From NCBI GenBank assembly GCA_934486825.1, contig CAKSQF010000005.1, positions 51,223-115,222 on the forward strand: DNA of 64,000 bases. The letters run 5' to 3'. This DNA is from an uncultured Eubacteriales bacterium. Its GTDB lineage: Bacteria; Bacillota; Clostridia; Oscillospirales; CAG-272. Under the pieces are notes generated by a model that was not told the origin of the DNA, searched no databases, and saw nothing but the letters and a program-made list of their open reading frames with translations. Shown here one piece after another: positions 8,509-18,256 of the stretch (within the stretch, counting starts at the first letter, position 1; the number at the start of each line of letters is the position of its first letter). The position numbers and the translations under genes are program-made.

Positions 8509-9768
8509 TTATCTGCGGGTCTGTCCGTCTCCGCGGATGACATATTTGTAGGAAGTCAGCTCACAGAGTCCGACCGGACCTCTTGCGTGCAGCTTCTGCG
8601 TCGATATTCCCATTTCACAGCCGAGACCGAACTGACCGCCGTCTGTGAATCTCGTTGAGGCGTTTACATATACAGCCGCGCTGTCAACCGAAGCCGTGAA
8701 TATATCGGCGGCGGCACTGTCCTCGGTGATTATCGCCTCCGAGTGACCTGTCGAGTGCTTCGCTATGTGTTTTGTCGCCTCTCCGACCGAGCCGACAACC
8801 CCCACGGCAAGGATGTAATCGAGAAATTCGGTATCAAAATCACCGTCTCCCGCAGGCACTCCGTCGATAATTCCGGCGGCGGTGCGGTCGAGCCGAAGCT
8901 CTACCGGAGGAAGAGATGCGGCAATGCGGTCGTCCGTGAGCCTCTTTTTCAGGGCGGGAAGAAAGTCGCCCGCTATATCCGAGTGGACAAGGCAGACTTC
9001 TGCGGCATTGCATACCGACGGACGCTGTGCCTTGGCGTTTTCGATTATGTCAAGCGCTTTTGCAGTGTCGGCGGCACGGTCAACATATATGTGACATATT
9101 CCGGTTCCGGTACGCAGTACGGGGACCTTTGCGTTTTGCACACAGCTTGAAATCAGTCCCGCGCCCCCCCTCGGAATGAGCAGATCGACAAGTCCGACCG
9201 CCTCCATGATCTCGTTTGCAGAGCGGTGGTCGGTGTCGCTTACAAGGCAGATGCAGTCGGTCGGAAGCGAGCATGCCGCAAGACCGCGGCGCATCGCCGA
9301 GACTATTGCCGTTGACGAAAGGATCGCGTCCCTTCCGGTACGCAGAAGGCAGGAGTTGCCCGATTTTATGCAGAGCGCCGCCGCGTCCGAGGTGACGTTC
9401 GGACGGCTCTCGTAGATAATCGCTATCAGTCCGATCGGAACCGATATTTTTTCAAGCGACAGACCGTTGTAAAGGGTCCGTTTTTCAAGGATTCTGCCGA
9501 CCGGGTCGGGAAGTGCCGCAACCGCACGGATGCCGTCCGCCATGTCATTTATGCGCTTTTCGTTCAGCATGAGGCGGTCGATCATTGCGGGGGACAGATG
9601 TTCCGACGCTCTGCGCACATCTTCGGCGTTGGCATCAAGAATTGCATCAATGCTTCCGATAATCTCATCAGCCATTGCATACAGCGCGGCGTTTTTAAGC
9701 TCTGTGTCAGCCGTGCGGACCGCGTCCGCCGACCGCTTGGCGGCAAGGATAAGCTCACCTGTTGTCAT
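8509..9768 (-). CDS. proA: Glutamate-5-semialdehyde dehydrogenase ProA
   Basis: 419 residues from the ATG at 9766-9768, chosen because GAAAGGAG lies just upstream. A longer frame adds 17 residues inside proB with no ribosome site. ProA reduces glutamyl-5-phosphate with NADPH. The catalytic Cys253 sits in PSVCNAAEVCLVH, and the family motifs IYESRPNVTSDAA and LIPRGGAGLI are present. It overlaps the end of proB by 14 bp, consistent with translational coupling and with the channelled ProB-ProA pathway. Confidence 0.95.
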   Translation of the reverse strand: MTTGELILAAKRSADAVRTADTELKNAALYAMADEIIGSIDAILDANAEDVRRASEHLSPAMIDRLMLNEKRINDMADGIRAVAALPDPVGRILEKRTLYNGLSLEKISVPIGLIAIIYESRPNVTSDAAALCIKSGNSCLLRTGRDAILSSTAIVSAMRRGLAACSLPTDCICLVSDTDHRSANEIMEAVGLVDLLIPRGGAGLISSCVQNAKVPVLRTGTGICHIYVDRAADTAKALDIIENAKAQRPSVCNAAEVCLVHSDIAGDFLPALKKRLTDDRIAASLPPVELRLDRTAAGIIDGVPAGDGDFDTEFLDYILAVGVVGSVGEATKHIAKHSTGHSEAIITEDSAAADIFTASVDSAAVYVNASTRFTDGGQFGLGCEMGISTQKLHARGPVGLCELTSYKYVIRGDGQTRR

Positions 9769-10543
9769 CGGCTTTCTCCTTTCTGCCGACAAAATAAGTG
9801 CCGACGCTTTTTCCGTCAAAAATGTCGTAAAGATATTCGGGATGCTCTCCGTTGGCGATAACCATCGGTATGCCCGCCGCCGTCGTGATCAATGCGGCAT
9901 GGAGCTTTGTTGCCATTCCGCCGGTGCCGAGCGAGCCGTTTGACCCTCCCGCGATCGAGATTATGTCGGGAGTGATTTCTTCGACTCTCGGAATAACGGT
10001 CGCGTCCGGGTGAGTGTGCGGGTCTGCGGTATAAAGCCCGTCTATGTCTGACAGCAGTACCAGCAGATCGGCGGACAGCGAGCAGGCAACGATCGCCGCA
10101 AGCGTATCGTTGTCGCCGACCGATATCTCGTCGGTTGCGACCGTGTCGTTTTCGTTGATTATCGGCAGTGCCGACAGCTCAAGCAGACGGAAAACCGTGT
10201 TGTGAAAGTTTTTTCTGCGCTCGTCCGATTTAAGGTCGGCACCTGTTATCAGCAGCTGAGCCGCCGTGTGATTGTACTGACCGAACAGCCTGTCGTAGCT
10301 GTCCATAAGCTCGCACTGTCCGACTGCCGCCGCCGCCTGCTTTGTCGGCATATCGGTGGGGCGGCTCGCAAGCTTCAGCTTGCCCATGCCCATTGCGATG
10401 GCTCCCGACGATACGAGCACGATTTCGTGCCCTGCGTTTTTCAGATCGCTGACCGTCTTGCAGAGCTTTTCCACACGTCGGATGTTCATGTTTCCCGTGG
10501 TGTGCGTCAGCGATGATGTTCCTATTTTTATGACTGTTCTCAT
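9755..10543 (-). CDS. proB: Glutamate 5-kinase ProB, short form without PUA domain
   Basis: 262 residues: only the amino-acid-kinase domain, without the C-terminal PUA domain of the ~370-residue enzymes. It phosphorylates glutamate in the first step of proline synthesis and is usually the feedback-inhibited step. Motifs: VIKIGTSSLTH near the start, VSSGAIAMG, PIINENDTVAT, FGDNDTLAA-like VGDNDTLAAIVA and GTGGMATKLHAA. It begins 36 bp after the end of the large secreted-protein gene. No clear promoter lies in that gap, so transcription may start inside the upstream gene or read through. Confidence 0.94.
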   Translation of the reverse strand: MRTVIKIGTSSLTHTTGNMNIRRVEKLCKTVSDLKNAGHEIVLVSSGAIAMGMGKLKLASRPTDMPTKQAAAAVGQCELMDSYDRLFGQYNHTAAQLLITGADLKSDERRKNFHNTVFRLLELSALPIINENDTVATDEISVGDNDTLAAIVACSLSADLLVLLSDIDGLYTADPHTHPDATVIPRVEEITPDIISIAGGSNGSLGTGGMATKLHAALITTAAGIPMVIANGEHPEYLYDIFDGKSVGTYFVGRKEKADDNR

Positions 10544-10579
10544 TTGAAAATGCCTTTGCTTTGTGGGATTTGCCGCTTG

Positions 10580-13576
10580 TCAGTCGCGGTACTTCGAATA
10601 GATATAATCCTCAATCATGCGCTTTGTGAGGCTGTCGCCGTTTTCGTAGGCTTCGTCGGCGACCTCCGAAAGATTTGCCGAGATGCCGCCGCCTGCCGCA
10701 CCCTCTCCGGTATAGCTGAAATAATATGTGTGTTCGAAGCCGTTTGCGTCACGGTAGGTGATGTAGGGTCTTGCGACAAAGTCGGTTTTGTAGTAGCTCT
10801 TGTCGTATCCGTTGACAAGTGCGGTGAATATCAGATAGTCGGAATATTCGGCGTAGATGTTGGTCGCGGGGACGGTCAGCGCCTTTTTGCTGCTGAGATA
10901 GCTTGTGGACGCGCTTCCTTTTACCAGATTGCCGCTGAGATAGGAAGCCGCAATGATGACGGTACCGTAACCGATTCCCTTTGAGCCGCACGAATAGCCG
11001 TCACGCAGGGAGTTGTCGCTGTGGATTTTCTGAAGATCGTTCAGCAGTGATTTTCTTATCCTTGTGAAGAAGCGTATGCCCGCCGAGCTTTCGTCGGCTC
11101 TGACCGATCTGCCGACGACCGCAAAGCCGTCGCTCGTGCCGAGGTCCGCAAACGGATCGGAGGCGTCGGGGACGATGCTTCCGATTTCTATCCAGCCCGC
11201 ATAGAGGGTGAGGTCACCGGTGATCTTGACCTCCTTGCCGACGGCACTCTTCCTGTCGAGCGAAAGAGCCGCTCTGTTGGAGGTGAACCAGCCCGCAAAG
11301 AGGTAGCCCTCTTTCTCCATCGAATATTTGCTTATGTCAATATATGTGTTTACATCGACCGGGCGCGGCTCGTAAATGTCCTTGCCGTCGGATATGAAGG
11401 TCATTGTGAACGAGCGGAACTGACACTGTACCTCTGCCGATATGTTTTTCGGAATGTCCGAATAGACCCAGTCCGACCATTTCCCGTCGCTTTTCTTTGT
11501 TCTGTATCTTATCGAGTAGTCCTGCGGGTCGATACCCTCGGGCAGAGCCGAGAGCGGATTGCCGTTTGCATCGACCGACCATTCGGTACCGGTCGGCATG
11601 CTGATTGCGGTGACTTTCATCTGCGCCGTCAGATTGTTTTCGGTTTTTACGGTTATCACGGCTTCTCCCGCCGAGTGGACGACTACCGCGCCCGACTGCG
11701 AAACGGTTGCAACCTTTTCGTCCGACGATGTCCATACAATGGTCCGCTGTGTGGTGTCCACGGGGAGCAATGTGACTCCGAGACTGTAATTATCTCCGAT
11801 GATCGATACGACATCCCCCGTGCTCAGCGCAACAGATGTCGGGTATACCATCTTGAGATTGACCTTTATCGTGAACGTGTCCGAGAATCCGCTCGCCGTG
11901 ACACGCACCGTGTAGGTGCCCGCGACCGACATGTTGTAGCCGGTACAGGTGTAGCCCTCTATGACGACCGATGTGCCGTCCGAGAAATACGCGGTGACCT
12001 CAAGTCCCGACGGGTCGAATTTGTCGCCGACAAAATAGGTCGTTTTTGACGGCAGTGCGGTGATCTTTATCGATTTGACATTACCCGAGATCGGGACCGC
12101 GTAGTCGAGTCTTACCCAGCCGGTCTTGCCGTCATAGGTGGTGTGACCCCAGAAGTAGCTTCCGACCTTTCTGACCTCGGTTATGGTGACGACCGACTGA
12201 TAGGGGATCTGACCGACTATCGCGGAGGAGGTTGTCGGCTGCTCACGCATGTTGAGCAGGTCGGCGAGTATCTGATAGGTACCCGGCTTCATGTCCTCGC
12301 CGCCGATGACCCCGCCCGAGTTGTCGAGGTCCTTCGGCATGTTGTACCAGAGCATGTCGCGGGAGCCGTAGGTCGAGAAAAATGAATCCCATGTCCATGT
12401 GCGGGTGTAGATTATGCAGTTTTTGCCGACACGCGACATGTTGCACTCATATGTGATGAAGCCGGTCGAGCTGACCTGCATTACAAAGAGCGAGTGTCCG
12501 CTTCCGGTGCGCAGATGTCCGCCGGGACCCACCGACGTAAATATGTCTCTTATCGTGTTTGCGGTCCAGCTTCCCGCGCTCAGTTTGCTTCCGAAGGCGT
12601 TGTAGAAGCGTCGGCTTTCGACGTCGAAATAGCCGTAGGCGCGCCACTGGCAGAAGCGGGCAAAGCCGTAGCACTGCGACGAATAGAGGTCAACCGTGCA
12701 GGTCGCCTTGACGCCGGTCGGATAATAACGCATGCAGTTGCAGTTTGACGGCGAAGCGACGCATATGCCCTGATTGTGGCAGACGCATGAGCCGCCGTTC
12801 TTGGTGAAGAAGGAGCCGACCGGGTAGTCGGCAAACGGGAAGGAGACTCCGTTTATGACCGTACCCGCTCCGCTTGTGAGCTGTGTGACCTCCGAGATCG
12901 CTTCGGGATCGTCTTCAAGATTTTCCTCGTATTCTATGAGAAGACCGCTTTTCGGGGAGTAAAGGTAGGTTATGTACTGGTCGTTCTCTTCCTCGTAATC
13001 GAATTCCTCTCCGTTTGTTTCGACAATGTAGTCGGGATTGTCGGCATAAAGCATTATGCAGTCGTCCGAGATCATGCGTATATCGGCGAGGTTGTCCACA
13101 GATGTCGCATACTGCGGATAGTCTCCGTTCTGTATGTGCATGAGCCGGTCGCCCGATTTGTACCATATATCACTGCCGTTTACCGCAAACGGTCCGTCCG
13201 CCTGAGCCGAAGCAAAAAGCAGTTTTTTGTCCGAGCCGTCGGTTTTGAGCGTAAACACCGAGCCATCCCTGCCGGTGCAGATCAGGCTGTCGCCGATCAC
13301 CGCAAAGCGGCTTGCCGAGATGTCGGCAACGGTTGTCGGATAATCGTCCTCCCATCTTTTCAAAAGAAGATTTCCGGACGGGTCGAGCGAATATGTGTCG
13401 TTTCCGACATCGACCGCCGCCGCTGAATTTTTTATACCGTCAACATCAACCGTGTCAGACAGCTTGCGGCTCAGAATATTTGTAAGTATTGCCGCTGATG
13501 TCGAAAAGACGGTAACAGCCGCAAGAACTATTGCGGTCGCCCTCTTCATAAAGCTTTTTTTGGGGGATAATTGCAT
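10580..13576 (-). CDS. Large secreted/surface multidomain protein (propeller-like, Cys-His peptidase-like, SH3, Ig-like, InlB-like domains)
   Basis: 998 residues from the ATG at 13574-13576 with GAGAGGA upstream. An N-terminal hydrophobic segment (AIVLAAVTVFSTSAAILTN) is a signal peptide or anchor. Then, approximately: a beta-propeller-like region (50-230); a Cys-rich domain (about 260-420) with SSQCYGFARFCQW and a later GHSLFVMQ that resemble the Cys and His of CHAP/papain-like amidases; an SH3-like domain (LLNMREQPTTSSAIVG); a Big_3-type Ig domain (VGDKFDPSGLEVTAYFSDG); a Big_2-type Ig domain (WTSSDEKVATVSQSG); an InlB/Flg_new-type repeat (GYLFAGWFTS...LTLYAGW); and a ~200-residue tail I do not recognise. 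A cell-wall hydrolase or adhesin is plausible. Confidence 0.7.
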   Translation of the reverse strand: MQLSPKKSFMKRATAIVLAAVTVFSTSAAILTNILSRKLSDTVDVDGIKNSAAAVDVGNDTYSLDPSGNLLLKRWEDDYPTTVADISASRFAVIGDSLICTGRDGSVFTLKTDGSDKKLLFASAQADGPFAVNGSDIWYKSGDRLMHIQNGDYPQYATSVDNLADIRMISDDCIMLYADNPDYIVETNGEEFDYEEENDQYITYLYSPKSGLLIEYEENLEDDPEAISEVTQLTSGAGTVINGVSFPFADYPVGSFFTKNGGSCVCHNQGICVASPSNCNCMRYYPTGVKATCTVDLYSSQCYGFARFCQWRAYGYFDVESRRFYNAFGSKLSAGSWTANTIRDIFTSVGPGGHLRTGSGHSLFVMQVSSTGFITYECNMSRVGKNCIIYTRTWTWDSFFSTYGSRDMLWYNMPKDLDNSGGVIGGEDMKPGTYQILADLLNMREQPTTSSAIVGQIPYQSVVTITEVRKVGSYFWGHTTYDGKTGWVRLDYAVPISGNVKSIKITALPSKTTYFVGDKFDPSGLEVTAYFSDGTSVVIEGYTCTGYNMSVAGTYTVRVTASGFSDTFTIKVNLKMVYPTSVALSTGDVVSIIGDNYSLGVTLLPVDTTQRTIVWTSSDEKVATVSQSGAVVVHSAGEAVITVKTENNLTAQMKVTAISMPTGTEWSVDANGNPLSALPEGIDPQDYSIRYRTKKSDGKWSDWVYSDIPKNISAEVQCQFRSFTMTFISDGKDIYEPRPVDVNTYIDISKYSMEKEGYLFAGWFTSNRAALSLDRKSAVGKEVKITGDLTLYAGWIEIGSIVPDASDPFADLGTSDGFAVVGRSVRADESSAGIRFFTRIRKSLLNDLQKIHSDNSLRDGYSCGSKGIGYGTVIIAASYLSGNLVKGSASTSYLSSKKALTVPATNIYAEYSDYLIFTALVNGYDKSYYKTDFVARPYITYRDANGFEHTYYFSYTGEGAAGGGISANLSEVADEAYENGDSLTKRMIEDYIYSKYRD

Positions 13577-13663
13577 GTTTTTTCCTCTCTCAAGACAGCT
13601 TATATGCATTTTCATACATAAGTCGGTACAAAAACGCATATTAGATATTGTTTCTATTCTGTC

Positions 13664-13692
13664 ATTTTAGCATATACACGCCGCGTTTGCAA
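13664..13692 (-). promoter_or_regulatory. Promoter for the large secreted protein gene
   Basis: Minus-strand TTGCAA (13687-13692), 17-bp spacer, TAAAAT (13664-13669), about 88 bp upstream of the start codon. The same intergenic region also has to serve the divergent feoA gene, for which I see no convincing -10/-35 pair. Confidence 0.55.
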
Positions 13693-13742
13693 GAGTTTTT
13701 TACAAAGTCGGCGTATTTTTTTAAAAAAGGAAGGGAAGGCTC

Positions 13743-13997
13743 ATGAGACTGTCGGACGGATGCGTCGGCGAAGAATATGCCGTTTTGCGCATCGAACCGG
13801 GCGGACTGTCCGCACCTCTTTGCAGAAGGCTTTACGAAATAGGCTTGAGACCGGGCGCGGGACTCATTCTCGTGAACAGAAAGAGAGGCGGCGCTTCGGT
13901 GATAAAGCTTTGCGGCACACGCTTTGCGGTCGGCGGGGAAATCGCCGCTTTTGTATATGTAAGGAGGCTTGCGGAAAATGAAAGAAAAACGCGGTGA
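13743..13997 (+). CDS. feoA: FeoA-type ferrous iron transport accessory protein
   Basis: 84 residues, a single SH3-like FeoA domain. The hallmark segment is LCRRLYEIGLRPGAGLILVNRKRGG, with the IGLRPG turn typical of FeoA. FeoA is a cytosolic partner required for FeoB activity, with an unclear mechanism. The gene overlaps feoB by 20 bp, so the two are translationally coupled. GGAAGGGAAGG lies just upstream of the start. Confidence 0.88.
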   Translation: MRLSDGCVGEEYAVLRIEPGGLSAPLCRRLYEIGLRPGAGLILVNRKRGGASVIKLCGTRFAVGGEIAAFVYVRRLAENERKTR

Positions 13998-15768
13998 GAG
14001 CAGTCGGACGGTCGGGATTGCGCTTGTGGGAAACCCGAACTGCGGAAAAACCACCGTATTCAACCGACTTACCGGTTCGCGTTTCAAAACGGCGAACCGT
14101 CCCGGCGTGACCGTCGATATGAGGGAAGGCGGATGCGTGCTTCCGGGAGCCGAAAACGTGCGGATCGTCGATCTTCCGGGTACATATTCGCTTACGCCGT
14201 ACAGCGAGGAGGAGCGGGTGACGCTCGACGCGCTGACATCGGACACCGTTGATATTATTGTGAATATCATCGATCTGACCTCGCCCGAAAGAGGTTTTTA
14301 TCTGACATATGAGCTGCTGCGGCTCGGGAAGCCGACGGTTGTCGCGCTCAATATGTGCGATATTGCGGAAAAACGGGGGATATCGGTTGATTTTGACCGG
14401 ATTGCCGCACTTGTCGGCTGTTCCGCCGTCGGAATCTCGGGAAGGCGCGGGACGGGACTTGACAGGCTGATTGCGGCGGCATCGGCGGCAAAGGCTCCGC
14501 CGATGCCCGACGGTCGGGTCTCCGACGCACAGAGAGCGTCGGAGACGGTTGCCGCGGCTATAACCGGTATAAAAAGCGACGGTTTTACCGATCGGGTCGA
14601 TCGTGTCCTTATCCACAGAATATTCGGACTTCCGATCTGCTTTGCGGTCATGGCTGCCGTATTTTTTCTCACTTTTGCGGTCGGCGGAGCGGTAAAACCC
14701 GCGGCTGACCGCCTGCTTTCTGTTTTTTCGGAGCTTGCGGCAGGGCTTTTGCGGAGATTTTGCTGTTCGGAGACGGTCATGTCTCTCGTGTGCGACGGCA
14801 TAATCGGCACGCTCGGAGGGGTAATAAGCTTTCTTCCCGATATTTTCATAATGTTTCTGCTTGTCGCACTGCTTGAGGATTGCGGATATATGGCGAGATG
14901 CGCCTATCTTACCGAGCGGATGATGTCGCGGCTCGGTCTGTCGGGCAGGGCGTTTCTTCCGATGCTTCTTGGGCTCGGATGTACGGTGCCCGCAGTGATG
15001 GCAACCCGCACCCTCGAAACCGAAAGCGAAAGAATCAGGACAGCCGGGGCAATCCCTTTTTTGCCCTGTTCGGCAAGACTTCCGGTGTTTATTATGATTT
15101 CAAAGCTGTTTTTCGGGCGGTTTGCCGCGCTTTGCGCCTTTTCGCTCTATCTGCTCGGATTTGCCGCGGCAATGATATATGCCCTTGTCACCTCCCGCCG
15201 CGGCGGCAAAAATAATCGGGCGGCACCGCTTCTTGTCGAGCTTCCCGAATACCGCATGCCCTCACCCGCGTCGGTTGCGGCATGTGTCGGGCAGAGAGTC
15301 GGTGACTATCTCTCCCGTGCGGCGACGGTGATATTTCTTTCCTCTCTCGTCCTGTGGTTTCTGCGGTCGTTCGGCATGTCTGGCAGAACGGCAATGCAGA
15401 GCTCGTTTGCCGGTATGATCGGAAATGCGGCGGTCCCGCTGCTTGCGCCCTGCGGACTCGGCTATCCTCAGATCACCCTTGCGATTGCCTCCGGACTTGT
15501 CGGGAAGGAAAATATCGTCGCCTCCCTCTGCCTGCTCTGCGGGCGACCCGAAAACGTGGGGTCGGTGCTGTGCAGTCTCGGTTTTACCCGAAAAAACGCA
15601 TATTCGATGCTTCTTTTCATACTTTTTTCTCCGCCCTGTCTGCCCGCGATAATAACAACGGCGCGGGAGATGAGATCATTCTCCCGCGCCGCAGGGCTTG
15701 TCCTTGCCGAGCTTTGCACGGCATGGACGGTGTCCGCGATATTTTATTTTGTTGCGACACTTTTCTGA
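13978..15768 (+). CDS. feoB: Ferrous iron transporter FeoB
   Basis: 596 residues from the ATG at 13978, ten bases after AAGGAGG; an in-frame TTG at 13969 is too close to that site. The N-terminal G domain has G1 GNPNCGKTT (18-26), G3 DLPGTYSL and G4 NMCD. The membrane part has two Gate-like regions (FLPDIFIMFLLVALLEDCGYMARCAYL and FLPCSARLPVF) that hold the conserved Cys residues. It is on the short side for FeoB (often 670-770) and has a short C-terminus. It imports Fe2+, fitting a genome rich in Fe-S enzymes. It converges on the next gene with a 13-bp gap. Confidence 0.92.
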   Translation: MKEKRGESSRTVGIALVGNPNCGKTTVFNRLTGSRFKTANRPGVTVDMREGGCVLPGAENVRIVDLPGTYSLTPYSEEERVTLDALTSDTVDIIVNIIDLTSPERGFYLTYELLRLGKPTVVALNMCDIAEKRGISVDFDRIAALVGCSAVGISGRRGTGLDRLIAAASAAKAPPMPDGRVSDAQRASETVAAAITGIKSDGFTDRVDRVLIHRIFGLPICFAVMAAVFFLTFAVGGAVKPAADRLLSVFSELAAGLLRRFCCSETVMSLVCDGIIGTLGGVISFLPDIFIMFLLVALLEDCGYMARCAYLTERMMSRLGLSGRAFLPMLLGLGCTVPAVMATRTLETESERIRTAGAIPFLPCSARLPVFIMISKLFFGRFAALCAFSLYLLGFAAAMIYALVTSRRGGKNNRAAPLLVELPEYRMPSPASVAACVGQRVGDYLSRAATVIFLSSLVLWFLRSFGMSGRTAMQSSFAGMIGNAAVPLLAPCGLGYPQITLAIASGLVGKENIVASLCLLCGRPENVGSVLCSLGFTRKNAYSMLLFILFSPPCLPAIITTAREMRSFSRAAGLVLAELCTAWTVSAIFYFVATLF

Positions 15769-15781
15769 ACTGCTCCGTGTG

Positions 15782-16876
15782 TCAGCGGTAGACCATGCTG
15801 TTCAATACCTGCGTGCCGAGCAGAAAGAGAACGTCGGTGTTTTCGTCCGACGGGATGACGTCGGCATATTCGCCGAGCATGTCCGACTGCATCCAGCGCA
15901 GATCGACAAGCACGATTTTTGAGTAGCTTTTCAGCATGAGCGGAGCGAGACTGCGTGCAAAGCTGTCCCTGAAGATGACCAGCGAGCGGTCCGGGTCGGC
16001 ATCGGCGTTTGTAATTACCGTCAGCGCCGATTCGCCGCCGAGAAAAATGTCGTATTTGTCACCCGACTGCTCTGCGGCGCCCGCGTCATAGATACTGCCC
16101 GCCCTGCCGTCCTTTTCGACCGTGCATGCCCCGAAAACAGCGCTTTCGTAACAGAGAAGCCGATCCTTCCCGACAAACGGGAACGCCGCCTGTCCGGCAA
16201 GCGAACCGTAAAACTCCCCGCCGTCGGTGAGCGTAAGCTCGTCCTCGCCGAAAAGCCCGAAATGCATTTTTTCGGAAAGCGCAGTCAGCACGCCCGACAG
16301 CGCTTCCTGTCTCCAGTGGATGTCGGTGTAATAGAAGCTGTCGCCCGACAGTGCGTCGGTGATATCGATCTGTACGGCTGTCTCTCCGAACGCCTCCGCG
16401 AATATCCTTTGCAGCTCCGCGGGATCGATCGCCATACTGTCCGAAAGATACAGACTCTTGTCGGGAATCACGCAGTGGTAGATGTTGCTTTCCGGAAAGT
16501 ATTTTGCGGAAATGTCGGCAAAAAGTCGGGCGGAACCGCCGACTCTTCGGCTATTGAGCGGATAAACGGTCGGGAAAACGCTTTTTCCCGCACGCCTGTA
16601 TCCGTTTACCTCCGACTGCATGAAAATACAGGAGGCGGAGGCGACCCGCACGCGTCTGAAAAATTCGCGCGCGGGAAATCGGTCGGCAATATACTTTTCA
16701 AGCTTTTCCGAATAGCCCGACTGTCCGATCTGCGATACGGGCGGCATTTTTGCCGCCGTCCGCTTTTCCGATTTTATATAGCCGACATCCGGCTTTGCCG
16801 CAAGTATTATGCCGAAGACGGCAATAAACAGTGCAAAGACCGCCGCGGTCAGGTACGAAGAAATCTTTTTGCTCAT
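15782..16876 (-). CDS. DHHW/AlgX-like protein, partner of MBOAT acyltransferase
   Basis: 364 residues with one N-terminal transmembrane helix (AAVFALFIAVFGIILAA) and an extracytoplasmic SGNH-like domain. The motif YYTDIHWRQEA corresponds to the TDHHW motif of DHHW proteins, with Ile replacing the first His, and FRDSFARSLAP corresponds to the conserved Asp-Ser segment. Such proteins work with MBOAT membrane acyltransferases in O-acetylating surface polysaccharides. The MBOAT gene is 12 bp upstream. Confidence 0.8.
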   Translation of the reverse strand: MSKKISSYLTAAVFALFIAVFGIILAAKPDVGYIKSEKRTAAKMPPVSQIGQSGYSEKLEKYIADRFPAREFFRRVRVASASCIFMQSEVNGYRRAGKSVFPTVYPLNSRRVGGSARLFADISAKYFPESNIYHCVIPDKSLYLSDSMAIDPAELQRIFAEAFGETAVQIDITDALSGDSFYYTDIHWRQEALSGVLTALSEKMHFGLFGEDELTLTDGGEFYGSLAGQAAFPFVGKDRLLCYESAVFGACTVEKDGRAGSIYDAGAAEQSGDKYDIFLGGESALTVITNADADPDRSLVIFRDSFARSLAPLMLKSYSKIVLVDLRWMQSDMLGEYADVIPSDENTDVLFLLGTQVLNSMVYR

Positions 16877-16888
16877 TTCATCCTCCGG

Positions 16889-18256
16889 TCAGAATCTGAA
16901 ATAAAGGAACGGATTGAAACTGCCGTCCACAAGATAGGCGGTCGAAAGCAGAAGTCCCGCCGCCGCAAGAACCGGGATAAGAAGGTTTTTCGCTTTTTCG
17001 GGGAGCAGACCAAACAGCTTTTTCGGAAGCGGTGTGGATCCGATAACTCCGACCGCAAGAAGGACTGCATTTCCTGCGAGATAAAAGAGTGTCTCGCCGT
17101 TTATGAGCGGAAGTCCTCCAATGCCGAAGAGCGCCGAAATTCCGGAGAATGCCGAATGTGCGTCGTCTGCTCCGAAGATAACGAAGCCCGTAACAACGAA
17201 AAAGAGAGTGTACAGATGCCCGATTACGGGGTGCCGCTCAAAAAAGTCTCCGAAGATCAGCTTTTCGGCGACGAGCAGTATGCCGTAGAGCAGTCCCCAC
17301 ATGAGAAAATTGATGCCTGCGCCGTGCCAGAGTCCGGTGAGCGTCCAGACGACAAGCAGATTTATTACCATTCGAAACTTTCCGACCCGGTTCCCGCCGA
17401 GCGGAATATATACATAGTCGCGGAACCATCCCGAGAGTGTGATGTGCCATCTGCGCCAGAAGGAGGTTATCGAGGGGGCAGTGTAGGGATAATTGAAGTT
17501 TTCGGGAAAATGAAAGCCGAGCATGCGTCCCAACCCGATCGCCATGTCCGAGTAGCCCGAGAAATCAAAATATATCTGGAGCGTGCTGGCGATTGCCGAC
17601 AGCCATGCAAAGGCGACCGTCCTGCCGCCGGACGACGCATAATCGGCGGCGATCTGCCCGAGGCTGTTTGCGAGCAGAACCTTTTTTGAAAGACCGATCA
17701 CGAATCTCACGACACCCTCCGAAAAGTCGCCTATTCCGACACGCCTGTCCCGAAGCTCGGCAGATATTTCCGGGTAGCGGACGATCGGACCCGCAATAAG
17801 CTGCGGAAAAAGGCAGAGATAGGCGGCGTATGAGACAAAATTCTTTTCGGCGACAGCCTGCCCGCGGTAGATGTCAATATTGTACGAGATCGACTGAAAT
17901 GTGAAAAAGCTGATTCCGATCGGCAGACCGGGGGAGAGTGAGGGAAGAGACGCTCCGGTAAATCCGTTTATGAGAGATATGAAAAAATCTGCATATTTGA
18001 AAAAGAGAAGCGGAAGAAGCCCGAACGCGACCGACATGAAAAGCAGAAGCTTTTTTGCCATTTTCCCCGGTTTTGCGGACGAAAGCGCAAGCCCGAACAG
18101 GTAGCTGACAAGCGCCGTGACGGGGAGCAGGAGAAAAAATTTTCTCTCCCCTATCAGATAAAAAAGAAGCGAAAAGAGAAGCAGGACGGCATTTTTCAGC
18201 TTTTTCGGGGACAGAAGGACTGCCGCAAGGGTGATCGGCAGAAAGCAGAACAGCAT
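16889..18256 (-). CDS. MBOAT family O-acyltransferase (AlgI/DltB type)
   Basis: 455 residues counted from the ATG at 18254-18256. About ten or more membrane helices. The AlgI-type motifs are SFFTFQSISYNIDIYRG, FWRRWHITLSGWFRDYVYIPLGGNR and TGLWHGAGINFLMWG, the last carrying the catalytic His. It moves acyl groups across the membrane to surface glycans with the DHHW-like protein. Start is uncertain: the family's usual N-terminus VFSSL is encoded in frame just upstream (18262-18276) with no ATG, GTG or TTG between it and a stop. An ATT at 18281-18283 directly abuts GGGAGGG. Confidence 0.88.
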   Translation of the reverse strand: MLFCFLPITLAAVLLSPKKLKNAVLLLFSLLFYLIGERKFFLLLPVTALVSYLFGLALSSAKPGKMAKKLLLFMSVAFGLLPLLFFKYADFFISLINGFTGASLPSLSPGLPIGISFFTFQSISYNIDIYRGQAVAEKNFVSYAAYLCLFPQLIAGPIVRYPEISAELRDRRVGIGDFSEGVVRFVIGLSKKVLLANSLGQIAADYASSGGRTVAFAWLSAIASTLQIYFDFSGYSDMAIGLGRMLGFHFPENFNYPYTAPSITSFWRRWHITLSGWFRDYVYIPLGGNRVGKFRMVINLLVVWTLTGLWHGAGINFLMWGLLYGILLVAEKLIFGDFFERHPVIGHLYTLFFVVTGFVIFGADDAHSAFSGISALFGIGGLPLINGETLFYLAGNAVLLAVGVIGSTPLPKKLFGLLPEKAKNLLIPVLAAAGLLLSTAYLVDGSFNPFLYFRF

